Source: Chryseobacterium sp. Bi04 (GTDB taxonomy: Bacteria > Bacteroidota > Bacteroidia > Flavobacteriales > Weeksellaceae). Taken from it: a stretch of 64,000 nt of DNA. A program made the position numbers and the translations under genes. Location: the NCBI RefSeq assembly GCF_918698085.1, contig NZ_CAKKLP010000002.1, forward strand, positions 350,404-414,403. Direction: 5' to 3'. The notes beneath the pieces are model-generated. The model worked only from the letters and a program-made list of their open reading frames with translations. It did no database searches and was not told the origin of the DNA. This document shows, one piece after another, positions 16,778 to 25,563 of the stretch (position 1 is its first letter; the number at the start of each line of letters is the position of its first letter).

Positions 16778-16874
16778 GTTAATCTGAACAGAAAGAAAGT
16801 TCTATCTTTTACTCCTCTAAGCTGCATCCTGAAGTTTTTAATTTTAGCATTGAATGATTCCGCAGCCGCATTGG
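16778..16874 (-). mobile_element. 97-bp fragment of a second IS copy
   Basis: These 97 bases are identical to 15419-15515, the 3' end of the transposase gene. The fragment begins exactly at the right border of the intact IS and ends in CATTGG, followed by unrelated sequence. It is a truncated copy in the same orientation. Identity over the whole length indicates a recent event. Confidence 0.9.
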
Positions 16875-17351
16875 CTTAGCCCACGGTTAGCTGAATAGAG
16901 ATCCATTTATTGATGATGAAGAAAAGTATTACTAAACTTTCCTATAAAATTTCCTGACAGTCTTATTAATTTTTGCTAAATAGTACTATATTTAAAAACC
17001 CTGACAAATAATTAACTATGGCTAAAACAACACAAATCATGATCAAACCCTGGAAATAAATGCACGAAAAGCATTAGCAGCAATGGTAGCAACCGCCGGC
17101 AACTCGACAAATAAGACACAATAAGGGATTAAAAAGCCCATTGCACAGCAACTTTTTTAGTCCACACTATTGACACATTTGGTTTTGCCAAACACTCAAG
17201 CCAGTGTTTTGCAGTTCAAAAGATTCATTCCCATACAGAACAAAACTTAGATAACGCAAAAAGATGAGCTATACAGCAAGTGTTATTTGAGCCATACAGC
17301 AAATAATATTTCTGACTTTGTCTTGAACTTTACAGCAATAAAAAAATACAA
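16875..17351. other. Noncoding spacer between IS fragment and accessory segment
   Basis: About 475 bases hold no open frame longer than a few dozen codons. A short start near 17019 (ATGGCTAAAACAACAC) runs into a stop after 13 codons. The inverted pair AAACACT...AGTGTTT near 17200 could form a weak hairpin. The stretch looks like decayed or foreign DNA rather than a regulatory region. Confidence 0.4.
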
Positions 17352-18254
17352 ATGGAAAATTCAATTTCAAAAGAAAAAGTTTACTTCAATGCAGAAGGAG
17401 TAAAATTATGTGGTAATTTATATAAGCCGGCAAATTTCGACGATACAAAACAATACCCTTCAATCATTACGCAGGGGTCTGCTTTTTCAATTAAGGAGCA
17501 AATGTCGGGAGGCTATGCCCGGAAAATGGCAGAAAATGGATTTGTTGCGTTGGCATTTGATTATCGTACTTATGGGGAAAGTGAGGGACAACCCCGCCAA
17601 TATGAAAACCCCGAAATCAAAAGAAATGATCTGGAAGCGGCCGTCACCTTTCTGATTTCTTTACCATATGTCAATAAGGTAAATGCTCTTGGCGTCTGTG
17701 CTTCAGGCGGCAATGTTGCTCATTTGGCAGCAACCGATGATAGATTAAATGCGATTGCTATTGTAGCAGGAATGGTGGGTGGACCTTCCGAACTTGGAGA
17801 AGCAAGAGGAAGTAATGAAGAAGAAATGAATGCCTTAATCCAATTTATTCAACAAGCCAAACAAGATTATGAACAAACAGGAGAAGCTAAAACGGCTACG
17901 GGATATAGTAGTACAGACAAAAATGCTTTTTATTATAATGAAGTGGATTATTATGAAAACGAAAAAAGGGGTAATATAAAAGAATTTAAAAATGAATATG
18001 CAATTATAAGTCTCGAACCTTTGTTTCAATTTGACCCAATGAGTAAAGCGGAAAATATAAATATTCCTGCCATTGTTTTTCATTCAGACAATTGTGTACT
18101 TCCAAATGCATCTAAAAATTTTTACAGCAAGCTAAAAGGCGAAAAAGAATTGGTTTGGGGAACAGAAACACAATTTAATTATTATGATAAACCGGAACTC
18201 GTAAATGATGTAACAACTAAGGCTACCGAATTTTTTAAAAAATACTTAAATTGA
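17352..18254 (+). CDS. Alpha/beta hydrolase (300 aa)
   Basis: The protein has no signal peptide, so it is cytoplasmic. Around residue 75, ALAFDYRTYGESEGQPRQ is the oxyanion-side DxRxxGxS strand. GVCASGGNVAHL near residue 120 is a nucleophile elbow with Ala-Ser-Gly-Gly. Late in the protein the segment FHSDNCVLPNASKNFY matches the Asp region. This type is often annotated as a DLH- or YcjY-like hydrolase. The expected late catalytic His is not obvious in WGTETQFNYYDKPE, where related proteins have a His. A broken relative follows directly. Confidence 0.8.
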   Translation: MENSISKEKVYFNAEGVKLCGNLYKPANFDDTKQYPSIITQGSAFSIKEQMSGGYARKMAENGFVALAFDYRTYGESEGQPRQYENPEIKRNDLEAAVTFLISLPYVNKVNALGVCASGGNVAHLAATDDRLNAIAIVAGMVGGPSELGEARGSNEEEMNALIQFIQQAKQDYEQTGEAKTATGYSSTDKNAFYYNEVDYYENEKRGNIKEFKNEYAIISLEPLFQFDPMSKAENINIPAIVFHSDNCVLPNASKNFYSKLKGEKELVWGTETQFNYYDKPELVNDVTTKATEFFKKYLN

Positions 18255-18273
18255 TTTTCACAAAACAATAAAG

Positions 18274-19196
18274 ATGGAAGGGAAAGAAAACAACATTAGC
18301 GAATTAACGGCTGAGCAACAGCAAACCCTTATTACTTTTACGAATTTTTTGCCAAGCCAATTCGTACTGAAATTGCCAGAAATCCGGCTGAGTATGGGTT
18401 AGCATATGAAGAAGCTAGCTTTCCGGCAATGGATGGAATAGAAATTAAAATGTTGTTTATACCCACTGAATCCGATAAACTCCTTATCGTAAATCATTTT
18501 CTTGATGCAAACCGCTATGGCTATCCCGGATACAAAACCCCGAATGATATTGTCGGTTTTGAAGTCAATCAGGTAGCACAGTATAAAACACTACATGATA
18601 CAGGTTATAATATTTTGGCTTACGATTTACCTAATCATGGCGAAAGCGAATCTGCTCATGATGGTTGCGGGGTAGTGGAGTGTATGAACACATGGATGTT
18701 ATTGGCTATGTACGCTACGCCAAATCAAGAAAAGATACTGCTCAGATGAAAACTGCGCTTTATAGCATATGCTATGGATGCAATTCTACCTTTGTAGCCT
18801 TCAGTAAGCACCCCGAAGAATTCAGCCATATTAAGCAATTGGTTGGATTGCAGCCTGTATCAGTATATATTATGATGGGACAACCTCGGTATTGACAAAA
18901 AGGCTGGGGTAGCTTTATCAGAAAAGACGATGTATGACATAACAGGTTTAAATTTCGACCAGTTATCTCCAGTTGAGCACGCAAAATCGGTAACTATACT
19001 CATACTTATAGTACAGGTACATAATGATTCAATGGTTTATCCATCAGATATACAAACTATGTTTGACAACTTAGCATCCGAAGATAAAAAACTGTTTTGG
19101 ATTGAAGATACTTCCAACTGCTTTCACGGCTATACCTATTTTAATGATAACCCGGAACTTTTATTAGAGTGGTTTAACAAATATATCAATGATTAA
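18274..19196 (+). pseudogene. Alpha/beta hydrolase broken by several frameshifts
   Basis: Coding sense runs across the whole interval but in different frames. It begins MEGKENNISELTAEQQQ at 18274, shifts near 18345 into FAKPIRTEIARNPAEYGLAY, and continues to AYDLPNHGESES near 18650. It shifts again to VYEHMDVIGYVRYAK and CYGCNSTFVAF (a nucleophile elbow with the Ser region altered). It resumes from about 18930 to the end, with IEDTSNCFHGYTYF carrying a terminal His. At least three shifts, and a stop near 18895, make a working protein unlikely. It follows the intact hydrolase by 19 bases. Confidence 0.8.
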
Positions 19197-19264
19197 ATTT
19201 ATTTTTCAAGTGGATTGAAAATATTGTTTGACAGGAAAATTTATTTTCCTTTCTAAAATAAAGC

Positions 19265-19608
19265 ATTTTTTGTGGAAAAATAGACAAGCTATTAGAAAAT
19301 TCTACGAAATGGTACCATTTCGTTGCAGCATTTTTCGCTGGATTTTTTTTAACCAATGCCATACCGCATTTTGTGAATGGAATATCGGGTGATGCATTTC
19401 CATCACCATTCGCTGATCCTCCCGGGAAAGGTATTTCCTCTCCATTGACCAACGTTTTTTTTGGATTATTTAATATTTTCATAGGTTATTTACTTTTTAG
19501 AGCCGGAAAAATAAGCGCAAAAATAAATTGGGACTGGCTATCTTTTTTGTTGGAATGATTACCATTCGTATTCTCTGTGCTGCTATCTTTGAAAATGAAG
19601 TGAATTGA
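19265..19608 (+). pseudogene. Small membrane protein, frameshifted and without a start
   Basis: From about 19265 the plus frame reads WYHFVAAFFAGFFLTNAIPHF, HFVNGISGDAFPSPF and FFGLFNIFIGYLLFRAGKIS, then stops at 19558. Shifting frame near 19525 restores a natural ending, LGLAIFFVGMITIRI up to 19608. Three hydrophobic segments suggest a small inner-membrane protein. There is no good start codon upstream, because an in-frame stop lies near 19260. I infer a recently inactivated gene. Confidence 0.6.
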
Positions 19609-19624
19609 ATGGTCAAATAGTAAA

Positions 19625-20431
19625 ATGGGAGAAAATAAAAATGACATATTTAGCAACCTGCTATTTTCCTGTGCTTGTGAAAAATACAGGTCGGATGAGC
19701 AAATTTTGCCTGAACATTTTTTAGCTATTCATCTTTCGGGCGAAACACACATGCAAATAACCGGTAAAAACTTAGTATTCAAAGAGGGCAGTATAATTTT
19801 GGTTCGTAAAAACCAATTGTTCAGGGCTGTTAAAATACCTGGAAGCAACGGCGAATACAAAGCAGTTGCCATTTTTTTAAACGAGGATGTATTGCGTAAA
19901 TATGCATCACTCCATAGAATTCCCGAACAGGAAAGATATATAGGTGAAAGCACAATAATTATCAAAAAAAATCCTTTCATACAAGGTTATTTTAAGTCGT
20001 TACTCCCTTATGAAGACAGTACGATAAAAAAAACACATTCGCTTTCCGACATAAAAATTAATGAAGCCATTGAATTACTGTTACAGTACAATCCCGATTT
20101 TAAAAAATTCTTGTTCGATTTCAGCAAACTGCACAAAATTGATATTGAAAAATTCATGTTGCAAAATTATAAATCCAATGTTCCCATTGAACAGTTTGCT
20201 AAGCTAACAGGACGAAGCTTAGCTTCTTTTAAACGCGATTTTAAAAAAACATTTGGACAATCACCCCGACAATGGCTACAGGGACAACGGCTTACGGAAG
20301 CTCACCGATTAATTACAAAGGAAAATCAAAAACCCACAGATATTTATTTAGATCTCGGTTTTGAAAACCTATCGCACTTTTACTTTTCTTTTAAACAAAA
20401 ATATGGAGTGACCCCTACAGAATTAAAATGA
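19625..20431 (+). CDS. AraC-family transcriptional regulator (268 aa)
   Basis: Residues about 1-130 are a cupin-like sensory domain (LAIHLSGETHMQITGKNL). Residues about 168-268 contain the two AraC HTH motifs: VPIEQFAKLTGRSLASFKRDF and PTDIYLDLGFENLSHFYFSFKQKYG. It ends on the typical GVTPTELK. It starts 17 bases after the broken membrane-protein gene. Such regulators commonly control adjacent oxidoreductase or hydrolase genes, which fits the hydrolases upstream, though one of these is already broken. Confidence 0.88.
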   Translation: MGENKNDIFSNLLFSCACEKYRSDEQILPEHFLAIHLSGETHMQITGKNLVFKEGSIILVRKNQLFRAVKIPGSNGEYKAVAIFLNEDVLRKYASLHRIPEQERYIGESTIIIKKNPFIQGYFKSLLPYEDSTIKKTHSLSDIKINEAIELLLQYNPDFKKFLFDFSKLHKIDIEKFMLQNYKSNVPIEQFAKLTGRSLASFKRDFKKTFGQSPRQWLQGQRLTEAHRLITKENQKPTDIYLDLGFENLSHFYFSFKQKYGVTPTELK

Positions 20432-20620
20432 ACTTTGCCAACCTACACAAAGGAATGGTTAAAGGATTCCATTGTTAATATTGTTATTCATGTCAATCAA
20501 GACTTTTAGCCTCCAGCTCTAAACCCTTTGCTTTCTTAACCGAACGTACGTTATTTAATAAACTGTACATTTTGTACATTCCATAGTTTATGTTATTTTA
20601 GTAAAAAATATAGCTCTTTG

Positions 20621-21031
20621 ATGTCAAAAAGAAAATTTATTCTGTTGTCTATACTTAAAACATGGTTTTTTGCTACGTTTATTTCCGTTGTTTTTCTAAT
20701 CGTGTTTTTAGGTATTACCAGAGAAATCATAGAAGAACCTAGGAATTGTGATATGAGTGGTCTCGCCTATGGCTTTATCATCTTTTGGCTGTTTTTCCTG
20801 AGCTTAACTTCCTTGAGCAGCTTATTTTCTTTTTTAAAACAATTCCAGGGAAAAATACAAGTAGCTTTGTGTTGGTTTTTACTTCCCGTTATTGCTTCAG
20901 CTTCTTCATTTTTTTTCATTTTAGATAGGGAAATTGATGGGCAGGAGATTATGGTTTTTCTGATTATTAATCTACCCTGGCTGGCCCTATGGTTACTTTA
21001 TTATTATAGATTTAATTCTTTATTCAGGTAA
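20621..21031 (+). CDS. Small integral membrane protein of unknown function (136 aa)
   Basis: Four hydrophobic segments are seen: residues about 15-35 (FATFISVVFLIVFLG), 50-70, 80-100 and 112-130. The start at ATG 20621 is preferred over a TTG one codon upstream. No family is recognised. It has intact coding sense, but neighbours on both sides are decayed or noncoding, so it may belong to the accessory segment. Confidence 0.6.
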   Translation: MSKRKFILLSILKTWFFATFISVVFLIVFLGITREIIEEPRNCDMSGLAYGFIIFWLFFLSLTSLSSLFSFLKQFQGKIQVALCWFLLPVIASASSFFFILDREIDGQEIMVFLIINLPWLALWLLYYYRFNSLFR

Positions 21032-21473
21032 TTGTATTATAAAAATATAAAAGTATATCCCGGAATTTCCGATTTCTTCAATCCAATTCAAAAAAAATCA
21101 TTACCAGGCAAGACCGTAATAGAGAAATATCAATGACACGGAGCTTCGATCAGTCTGGAGCTTTTCATAAGCTCAGCTTGTAATGTTGCTTTAAAACGGA
21201 TTTTTGAAGGCTGCTCTAATTCGGCCGTTGTTTTAATATTTTCAGTCTGAATAATCCTCCATTATCCGAGGCGATTACGATAAAAACTTCATTGTTGAAA
21301 TCTACTTTTTACGATGACCGAATTGTTTTGGCAGCTTCTTTATATCATGGTTATTGATAACAGTAAAGGAGTTTTTTGATAGTTTCTTTAAAGCTATCTT
21401 CAAACCCATCTTGTATCGATCTTCTAAAATGGTACAATCATGAAAATCTTTTCGCAAAAGTAAATCACGGTAT
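21032..21473 (-). other. Spacer with possible decayed coding sequence
   Basis: There is no intact gene in about 440 bases. On the minus strand short stretches read like protein, for example EVFIVIASDNGGLFRLKILK around 21290-21230, but stops interrupt every frame. I read it as a possible gene relic at the edge of the accessory segment. Confidence 0.3.
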
Positions 21474-21505
21474 TTTGAAAACTGCTACACTTTTGTGTAG
21501 ATTTG
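21474..21505 (+). promoter_or_regulatory. Promoter of the LuxR-type regulator
   Basis: TTTG (21474-21477), 20 bases, then TAGATTTG (21498-21505) fits the Bacteroidota promoter. A second TAGATTTG at 21543-21550 lies 11 bases before the start codon, and could be an alternative -7 box or an operator repeat. Both copies are preceded by TTTGTG. Confidence 0.6.
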
Positions 21506-21561
21506 TGGTACCAAAGCTAAAACTACTCCTTTGTGTAGTGTGTAGATTTGTATTTAAACCT

Positions 21562-22320
21562 ATGGAAGATATTAATAGATTTTTTAATGATAAAAATGAA
21601 GTCGGTAAAGATGCGGATATCGACTTCAGCCAGTCCGGAGATTATCTGGAGGCCGTAAAAGCATTGGCAAGAACCACTTATCAGAGTCTATACGTTATTA
21701 ATTATCAAACGAAAGCATTTGAATATGTTTCTGAAAATCCTCTTTTCCTGTGTGGAAAAAGCTCTAAGGAAGTAAAGGAGCTGGGCTATGCTTTTTATTT
21801 TCAGAATGTAAAACCTGAAGATGTAGAGATGCTGATTAAGATCAATAAAGCCGGATTTGATTTCTATGAAACCATTCCTGTAGAGGAAAGGAAACTGTAT
21901 TCCATCTCTTACGACTTTTATCTTATCAACGGTAAAAAGAACCTTATTCTTGTCAATCATAAACTTACCCCGATGTTTCTTACAGAAGAAGGGCAGGTGT
22001 GGAAAGCTTTATGTATCGTTTCACTCTCTAACAGCAGCTCTTCCGGGAATGTTGTCCTTAGCAAAGAAGGATCGGATACCCTATGGAAGTATGATTATAT
22101 AACAGATATCTGGGAAAAAACCGAAAAAATAAAACTCTCCTCCAGGGAATATGATATTTTAAGTCTATATGCAAGTGGTTTGACGATTAATGAGATCTCT
22201 GAAAAACTTTTTATTACTGCCGATACCGTGAAATTTCACCGGAAAAAGCTTTTTGAAAAAATTGGGGTAAATAATATTGCGGAAGCGTTAACTTATGCTA
22301 AAACCAATAAATTGTTGTAA
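21562..22320 (+). CDS. LuxR-type HTH regulator with a PAS-like N-terminal domain
   Basis: The protein has 252 aa when started at ATG 21562. The in-frame extension back to 21376 would cover both promoter motifs and has no domain character. Residues about 30-150 look like a PAS-type sensory domain (YVINYQTKAFEYVSENPLFL). Residues 188-252 are a LuxR/GerE HTH: LSSREYDILSLYASGLTINE, then VKFHRKKLFEKIGV. It has no receiver domain, so it is probably not a phospho-acceptor. It ends in its own terminator, and the L,D-transpeptidase gene follows. Confidence 0.85.
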   Translation: MEDINRFFNDKNEVGKDADIDFSQSGDYLEAVKALARTTYQSLYVINYQTKAFEYVSENPLFLCGKSSKEVKELGYAFYFQNVKPEDVEMLIKINKAGFDFYETIPVEERKLYSISYDFYLINGKKNLILVNHKLTPMFLTEEGQVWKALCIVSLSNSSSSGNVVLSKEGSDTLWKYDYITDIWEKTEKIKLSSREYDILSLYASGLTINEISEKLFITADTVKFHRKKLFEKIGVNNIAEALTYAKTNKLL

Positions 22321-22334
22321 AAAATATACTTTAT

Positions 22335-22357
22335 TACCGTTTTTTTACGGTATTTTC
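22335..22357 (+). terminator. Terminator of the LuxR-type regulator
   Basis: TACCGT (22335-22340) pairs with ACGGTA (22347-22352) over a T-only loop, and TTTTCT follows. It begins 15 bases after the stop codon. Confidence 0.6.
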
Positions 22358-22432
22358 TATAATGTCTTTTTTGATTCGATTTTAGGTCTGATATTTGTAC
22401 TGGGTAGTCAAACTAAGTGACCTAATTTATTT

Positions 22433-23479
22433 ATGAAGAACATGTCTGTGAAAAAATTATTTCTATACGCATTCTTATGCGCAGTATTTCTTGTTTCCTG
22501 TAAAAAAGAAGTAGAAAAAATAAGTGATACTTTTAAAGATACAGTTTCTTCCGTATCGGGAAATCCTGACGCGGAGACTGATTCCATCAAGAAAGATTCC
22601 GTACCGGTAGTTAAGAAAGAATCTGTACCACCGGTGATGCAGGAAAATGGATTCTACAATGCTTTCGTTATTCCAAAAGATAAAAAAATGAGGGATTCCC
22701 TCTATGCGGAATTCAGCAAAAAATACAACGAAAAAGAACGTACCGCTATTTTAGCCTTAAACAGATTGGATTCTAAAAGTAAGTGGAATGCAGATACCTT
22801 AGTGGTTCCTGCAAAAATAGATACCACCCTGATGGCTTATTCACCTTTTCCTATGCAGCTTGATGTATTAAGCGGTGTAAAGAAATTTGTCATCTTTTCA
22901 TACCCTATACAGGCTTATGCTGTCTATTCTAACGGAAGTCTGGTGAAATGGGGCCCTACAAGTATGGGGAAAAAAGCAGCGCAGACAACAAGAGGACTTA
23001 CTTTTGCCAATTGGAAAAAGAAACTCTCTATTTCTACTGTCAGCACTGAATGGAAACTTCCTTACAATTTTAATATCCATAATATTGGAGGAATCGGATG
23101 GCATGAATATACGCTTCCGGGATATCCTGCATCACACTCATGCTTACGGTTATTGAGAAAAGATGCCCAATGGTTGTATTCTTATGCAGATACCTGGATA
23201 TTGAATCCGGGAGGTGCTACCACAAAAGCCAAAGGAACGGCAGTAATGGTATTTGGTGACTATAATTGGGGAGGAAGAAGACCTTGGAAGAAACTACTGG
23301 ACGATCCCAATGCCAATAATATTTCTGTAGAAGAGCTGACCAAATTATTGGAACCGGATGTGCCCAAAATGCTGAAAGAACAAAGCAACAGAGAAAAAGT
23401 AGCCGATTCTATCAAAGCGGCTAAAGCAATGGCGACTCCGGTTGATAATGAAAGTCCTGTAGAACCCGAATCTAATTAA
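22433..23479 (+). CDS. L,D-transpeptidase (YkuD) lipoprotein
   Basis: A lipoprotein signal with lipobox FLVSC (Cys23) opens the protein. The middle part holds a YkuD domain: LDVLSGVKKFVIFSYPIQAYAV, then GGIGWHEYTLPGYPASHSCLRL. The His and the Cys of SHSC are the catalytic pair that forms 3-3 peptidoglycan cross-links or attaches proteins to peptidoglycan. The C-terminal 60 residues are charged and low-complexity. It acts in the periplasm. Its last 8 bases overlap the convergent gene at 23472. An alternative ATG lies three codons downstream. Confidence 0.88.
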   Translation: MKNMSVKKLFLYAFLCAVFLVSCKKEVEKISDTFKDTVSSVSGNPDAETDSIKKDSVPVVKKESVPPVMQENGFYNAFVIPKDKKMRDSLYAEFSKKYNEKERTAILALNRLDSKSKWNADTLVVPAKIDTTLMAYSPFPMQLDVLSGVKKFVIFSYPIQAYAVYSNGSLVKWGPTSMGKKAAQTTRGLTFANWKKKLSISTVSTEWKLPYNFNIHNIGGIGWHEYTLPGYPASHSCLRLLRKDAQWLYSYADTWILNPGGATTKAKGTAVMVFGDYNWGGRRPWKKLLDDPNANNISVEELTKLLEPDVPKMLKEQSNREKVADSIKAAKAMATPVDNESPVEPESN

Positions 23480-23999
23480 TCTTTTTTTCAAACTGTAACG
23501 TAGATTCTTCAGCGAATCTTCTCAGTTTAAGCATCTCTTCTTTTCCTTTATGCTGCCCGAATCTCGCTGCAGCATAGGTAAGCAGAATAAAAAATAACAT
23601 AACAAAAGAAGCGCTCAGTGCCCACGGGTATTCGGCGCTTTTTATTTGCTTTTCTACATAATACATTGTAAAGAAAGTCATCCACAGAATGGAAAAAGAG
23701 AAATAAAGAAACATGAAAAATGTCCAGACTGCTGAGCTGGGACCAAATACTCCACGGATTACCGTATGGTCATCTTCCATTTCTACCCGCAAAGACAGGC
23801 GTGGTTTCCAATAATTGTCATATTCTGTTTCTACACAGATGGTAGCAACCTCTTTGTTAATGTTTCCGGAAAATTCATCCTTATGTCCGGCAAGGTATGT
23901 TTTTAAATTTTCCGCATATTCTTCTTTGGTAAGATGTGTAAACATTTTAAATCTCGGCCGGGTTCTTATCCTGTCTAAAGTAGTTTCTTCTGTTTTCAT
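23472..23999 (-). CDS. Two-span membrane protein of unknown function (175 aa)
   Basis: A soluble N-terminal ~85 residues (TRPRFKMFTHLTKEEYAENL) precede two transmembrane helices at about 90-112 and 125-145, and a charged coiled C-terminal tail. No family is recognised. It starts 1 base after the stop of the PDZ-protease at 24001 and is surely in the same operon. A decayed copy of this gene lies after the second protease (25390-25560), so protease and membrane protein form a duplicated unit. Confidence 0.75.
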   Translation of the reverse strand: MKTEETTLDRIRTRPRFKMFTHLTKEEYAENLKTYLAGHKDEFSGNINKEVATICVETEYDNYWKPRLSLRVEMEDDHTVIRGVFGPSSAVWTFFMFLYFSFSILWMTFFTMYYVEKQIKSAEYPWALSASFVMLFFILLTYAAARFGQHKGKEEMLKLRRFAEESTLQFEKKIN

Positions 24000-24000
24000 A

Positions 24001-25323
24001 TTAATCTTGATAAGGTATTGGATCTTCTAAAGTGAAACTTATTTTTAATGTTTCATTTTTTCTTTGAACAACAATGGTAATATCACGGCCTTCAGAAGAT
24101 TTCATTAATTCAATAATTTTTTGTAATGTCATATTTGATGCATTTTTACCGTTGATGCTGATAAGTCTGTCATCTGTTTTTAAACCTGCCTTATAGGCGG
24201 GAGAGTCTTTTCTGACCCCTGCAATTGAAAAAAGAGGTTTTAAACTGAAATTATACTGAAACGATTCTGCTTTATAGGTTTCATTCATAGAACCGGCATA
24301 AGGTTTGGGTTCAATTTTTACTCTTTCTTCAGCCCATTGCATACCGTCTTGCTTGAAATCAAGTCCGCTCATATTAAAATGAAAAGGATCATCAAAATTT
24401 CTATTTTTTTTAAGGTATAACTTTTTATTATTATAATCAAAAAAAATGGTAAAACGACGCATAATTTCTCCACCTATAGATCCTTTCCGGTCTTTTACAA
24501 GATTCACATGCTGGACAGAAAACTCATCGGGCATTGCAGTCAATGGTTTTTCAAACTGAAATTTTCCAATATAAAAATTATGAATTCTGCTTCTCTTACC
24601 ATAGATATCTCCATTAAAGCCACGCCCCAGGAAATCATCAATATTGGGTCTGTTATAAACAAAGTTTTTAATGAGAGAAGGGAATAGCCATATGGCATCG
24701 CTGTTTCCGAGGTCAATTAATAATTTTGAACTTTTCTTTTCATTGGTCATCTCTATATCGGTATAGAGATAGGGTTTATCTTTTTCTATGGTAATCGGAA
24801 GTTCTTCAAATTTTTTGATTTTCTTTTTAAACAGGCCAGTATCTTCATATACCGTTAGTTTCTTAGCCAGATAATCTATTGAAACCGGATGGTTTTTGAA
24901 AAAATGGTACCCAATCACTCCGTTTACAGGGATCCCTACATGGGGTGAAATGTTGAATTCTTCATTGGTAACAATATAAAGAGACATAGAGGTATTGATA
25001 ATAGCATCACCTATTCTGGCAGTATTGCGTTCAGACTTGAATCCATCAAGGCTTAAACTTCCGCCCAGGCCTGAAAACTTTATTTTTTCAACGTTTTCAA
25101 GCTTTATTTCCTTGTTTTCCAGACTGAAAAGCATGGTTTCAGACACTCCCGTATCTACTAAAAAAGTAAGCTCTGCCCCATTGATATTAATAGGAATAAA
25201 GATCAGATTATTGATAAGTTTAAAAGGAATAACCGCTTTTTTAGCGTTGATTAATTCAAAAGAATTCTGTGCATTACCTAAAATGCCAAAGAAAAGAAAT
25301 AATAAAATAAATTTTAATTTCAT
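24001..25323 (-). CDS. Secreted retropepsin-like aspartyl protease with PDZ domain (copy 1)
   Basis: A signal peptide (to about residue 19) is followed by a retropepsin-like domain with FLVDTG (Asp57) and a second lobe around GVIGYHFFKNHPVSIDY. A second retropepsin-like half appears near residues 185-215 (SKLLIDLGNSDAIWLFP). Residues about 355-435 are a PDZ domain (VRKDSPAYKAGLKTDDRLIS) that should bind C-terminal peptides. It is nearly the same as the neighbour at 25564, with which it shares length and domain order. Both are probably periplasmic or cell-surface proteases. Confidence 0.88.
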   Translation of the reverse strand: MKLKFILLFLFFGILGNAQNSFELINAKKAVIPFKLINNLIFIPININGAELTFLVDTGVSETMLFSLENKEIKLENVEKIKFSGLGGSLSLDGFKSERNTARIGDAIINTSMSLYIVTNEEFNISPHVGIPVNGVIGYHFFKNHPVSIDYLAKKLTVYEDTGLFKKKIKKFEELPITIEKDKPYLYTDIEMTNEKKSSKLLIDLGNSDAIWLFPSLIKNFVYNRPNIDDFLGRGFNGDIYGKRSRIHNFYIGKFQFEKPLTAMPDEFSVQHVNLVKDRKGSIGGEIMRRFTIFFDYNNKKLYLKKNRNFDDPFHFNMSGLDFKQDGMQWAEERVKIEPKPYAGSMNETYKAESFQYNFSLKPLFSIAGVRKDSPAYKAGLKTDDRLISINGKNASNMTLQKIIELMKSSEGRDITIVVQRKNETLKISFTLEDPIPYQD

Positions 25324-25389
25324 TTACTGAATTTAACGAAATTATCTTAATTGTAAATAAAAACATTCCAAATGATGAATATCTACAGG

Positions 25390-25560
25390 GATTCAGAGCT
25401 TTTTATTTGTTTTCTACATAATGCATCGTAAAGGAAGTCATCCTGAGAATGGAAAAGAGAAAAAGAAAGGTGTGATTTACCTGCTTTGCTGGTACTTCCG
25501 GAAACTCATCCTTATACCCGCATATTTTTCTTTGGTGAGAGGTGCTTCCCCGGTTTTTAT
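25390..25560 (-). pseudogene. Decayed copy of the two-span membrane protein gene
   Basis: Segments match the intact gene at 23472-23999 almost base for base: GCTTTTTATTTGTTTTCTAC, CATCGTAAAGGAAGTCATCC, CCGGAAACTCATCC and TTTCTTTGGTGAGA. They lie in the same order, with large deletions between them. The start region abuts the stop of the second protease copy exactly as in copy 1. It is therefore the remains of the partner gene in the duplicated unit. Confidence 0.75.
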
Positions 25561-25563
25561 ATA

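Noticed and set aside
19186..19482. Minus-strand open frame of 98 codons
   Set aside because: It is antisense to the membrane-protein relic, which has the better hydrophobic pattern and motif.
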